From Oscillospiraceae bacterium (GTDB lineage: Bacteria > Bacillota > Clostridia > Oscillospirales > Ruminococcaceae): a stretch of 43,527 nt of DNA. The notes under the pieces are model-generated. The model was given only the letters and a program-made list of their open reading frames with translations, ran no database searches and had not been told where the DNA came from. Made by a program: the position numbers and the translations under genes. The number at the start of each line of letters is the position of its first letter. The first letter of the stretch is position 1. The DNA lies in NCBI GenBank assembly GCA_022791945.1, contig JAAVZY010000010.1, positions 1 through 43,527 of the forward strand, given 5' to 3'. Positions 42,204 through 43,527 of this stretch are shown here, piece after piece.

Positions 42204-42657
42204 GGCTGAACAGGCTCTAAAAGCCTATTCAGGATCTCTGCGTGCGGCGAAGGGCAAGGCCGCGAGACGCTGTCTCGCGCAAGACCTCGAGGGCGCTGCC
42301 CTCGAGCTCCTGCCAAGGGGATTAAATCCCCTTGGAACCCGTAATTTTTAAGGGCGGAAAAAGGAGTGGGGTCAAGTCTGTTACAGACTTCCGGCTTTCT
42401 GCCACGCAGAGAGTCTGATTCCCGCAGTACGCTTTTTTCGTAAAGAAAAAAGCTCCCTCCTGCGTGCAGGGTACTCCCCGCACCGCAGAAAGTATAAGCG
42501 CAGCAGAACACGCCTGGAACTCTCTGCGTCGTAGTCCCTGCCCCCAAAAAAATTTACGGGAATCCAAGTGGATTTAATCCCCTCCCTTGGCGAGTGCTCG
42601 AGAGCAGAGCTCTCGAGGTCTTGGCCGACCACGCGCCCAGAGATTTTGAACAGGCTC
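42204..42657. repeat. Mosaic palindromic element, copy 13 (both ends near stop codons)
   Basis: About 450 bp between convergent genes. Left end AAGCCTATTCAGGATCTCTG (from 42221), preceded by GCTGAACAGGCTCTA, which looks like the inverted right end of another copy. Inside are GCGAGAC-GCT-GTCTCGC and CTCGAGGGC-GCT-GCCCTCGAG hairpins, a CCAAGGGG hairpin, the 16-mer with one inserted T (42374-42390), and the first AT hairpin near 42440. The second AT hairpin region is deleted. CTCGAGAGC-AGA-GCTCTCGAG (42598-42618) follows, and the right end, read backwards, is GAGCCTGTTCAAAATCTCTG. Confidence 0.9.
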
Positions 42658-43129
42658 AAACCCTCTGGCAAAACAATCCGCGATGATTGCAGTACCAAAG
42701 AATCCAGCCGTGTCCCCTTCTGAAAAAACGGATCTCCGTTGTTCCCTCCGGATAAAGCTTGAGCAGCTGAAAGTGTTCGCCTGTACAATACGCAATAAAT
42801 GAAATATAGTGTTCTTTGGTCATGGGATGGCGGATGGATATACTGTATTCATCCTCTGTTTTTTGGCAGAGAAGCTGATGCGCGTCATCTGCATGTTCCG
42901 CTTCCTCCGGCGGCAGTGCAACCCCACAGCAGGAAACCAGGGCCGCGCCGGTGGAATACAAAATATTCCCGCATATTGGGCAAACGTATAGATTGGATTT
43001 CATAATATTTGCGGAACGATTTGCGTTTATAATCTGCTCTCCCGATAGTAATTCCGGAATGGAAACTTTTAACGCGGCAGCGAGGGGTTCTATCAGGGAA
43101 ATGTCCGGAAATCCTTTTCCCGTCTCCAT
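42656..43129 (-). CDS. XRE-family regulator, 5'-truncated, with Cys-rich C-terminal domain
   Basis: 157 residues remain. The first part, ETGKGFPDISLIEPLAAALK and VSIPELLSGE, is the second half of an XRE helix-turn-helix domain; its first two helices are missing. The C-terminal part has CPICGNILYSTGAALVSCCG, a possible zinc or iron site, and ends with a Trp-rich stretch GHGWILWYCNHRGLF. An in-frame stop lies just upstream of the ATG at 43127-43129, and homology stops at the same place, so the gene is cut at about 43130. Without its recognition helix it is unlikely to bind DNA. The TGA stop overlaps the end of repeat copy 13. Confidence 0.8.
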   Translation of the reverse strand: METGKGFPDISLIEPLAAALKVSIPELLSGEQIINANRSANIMKSNLYVCPICGNILYSTGAALVSCCGVALPPEEAEHADDAHQLLCQKTEDEYSISIRHPMTKEHYISFIAYCTGEHFQLLKLYPEGTTEIRFFRRGHGWILWYCNHRGLFCQRV

Positions 43130-43132
43130 TAG

Positions 43133-43527
43133 TTAAAGATATTGTTGGGTAAAAAAGAAAGATCAGTCGATTTTGCCGATGAACAGGAAGTCTATACTCT
43201 ATTGTCTAACAAGAAAGAAACAGATTATATTGAATTTAATTTTCCGTTATTAAAGGATTGTTTACCTCTTTGTAACTGCATGGTTTCGGCAAAATGTGTT
43301 GAAATTACTCCACCATGTGTACCAATTCACAAAATTAGAAGTTTTGTACGTGCAAAAAGAAAAATATTTATGAGCGCAACACTTTTAGATGATAGTGCAT
43401 TTGTAACAGCTTTAGATATAAAACCCGAGAAAGTTGATTGTGTCATTTCACCCGAGAAGGCAAATGATATCGGAGATCGCCTAATACTTTTTCCGCAAGT
43501 TATGAACAAGGATATTAGCGACCAGGA
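43133..43527 (+). pseudogene. 5'-truncated helicase fragment (RAD3/DinG-like), runs off the window
   Basis: An open frame without start codon continues through the right edge (131 codons visible). It reads LLGKKERSVDFADEQEVYTL and later IRSFVRAKRKIFMSATLLDD and SAFVTALDIKPEKVD. The MSATL stretch is a superfamily 2 helicase motif (SAT), and the following spacing is like that of RAD3/DinG-type or defence-associated helicases. The N-terminal ATPase half is missing. It begins exactly where the divergent XRE gene is cut, so both were broken by one event, or this is an assembly join. Composition is AT-rich, unlike the rest of the window. Confidence 0.5.

Overview
The window looks like part of the chromosome of an anaerobic, fairly GC-rich Clostridia-type Firmicute, probably a gut organism of the Oscillospiraceae/Ruminococcaceae kind. 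This is an inference from the rpsF-ssb-rpsR order, strong AAGGAGG-type ribosome sites, many TTG starts, a rubrerythrin, separate secD and secF, a PrsA-like lipoprotein, and host/plant glycan catabolism (uronate pathway, GH29 fucosidase-like enzyme, sulfatase, several Gfo/Idh oxidoreductases). No rRNA, tRNA, CRISPR array or intact transposase is visible.

Layout. 1-2460 is accessory DNA: an AT-rich edge with the start of a histidine-phosphatase gene and a broken phd/doc toxin-antitoxin pair, then a MATE exporter and a frameshifted IS630-type transposase remnant. 2510-4944 (minus) holds an SDR dehydrogenase, a cytidine-deaminase-like protein and a PrsA-like lipoprotein. 5310-7708 (minus) is secD-secF behind a near-consensus sigma-A promoter. 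7968-15837 (minus) is a sugar-acid cluster: uxaC, uxuA, an SDR of the mannonate-oxidoreductase type, two sugar-isomerase-like TIM barrels and a Gfo/Idh oxidoreductase. A broken leucine-rich-repeat gene follows. From 17412 nearly everything is on the plus strand: rubrerythrin, a large glycosidase-like protein, rpsF-ssb-rpsR, a MoxR/DUF58/transglutaminase operon with a NUDIX gene, two Gfo/Idh-type proteins, a zinc-ribbon membrane protein, a GH29-sulfatase-deaminase run, an OmpR-type two-component system, a polysaccharide deacetylase, and a Gx-transporter/ApbE pair. The right edge (42656-43527) joins a 5'-truncated XRE regulator (minus) to a 5'-truncated helicase fragment (plus) in AT-rich DNA.

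The outstanding feature is a family of about 15 related non-coding mosaic elements (full copies about 450-575 bp, roughly 6 kb or one seventh of the window) that fill almost every gap between transcription units. They are built from short palindromes: the perfect 16-mer AAGTCTGTACAGACTT, an AT-rich hairpin TTTTTTCTTTACGAAAAAA, and interchangeable GC-rich hairpins whose arms co-vary between copies. The two halves of a full copy are rough inverted copies of each other. The best-preserved copies end in terminal inverted repeats of the form AGAGCCTGTTCAGGATCTC. One end usually lies at or just after a stop codon. Some copies are internal-deletion derivatives, one interrupts an operon, and one seems to have cut the 5' end off a gene. 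I read these as MITE-like or BIME-like elements that may also act as transcription terminators. They are the best candidate here for something undescribed.
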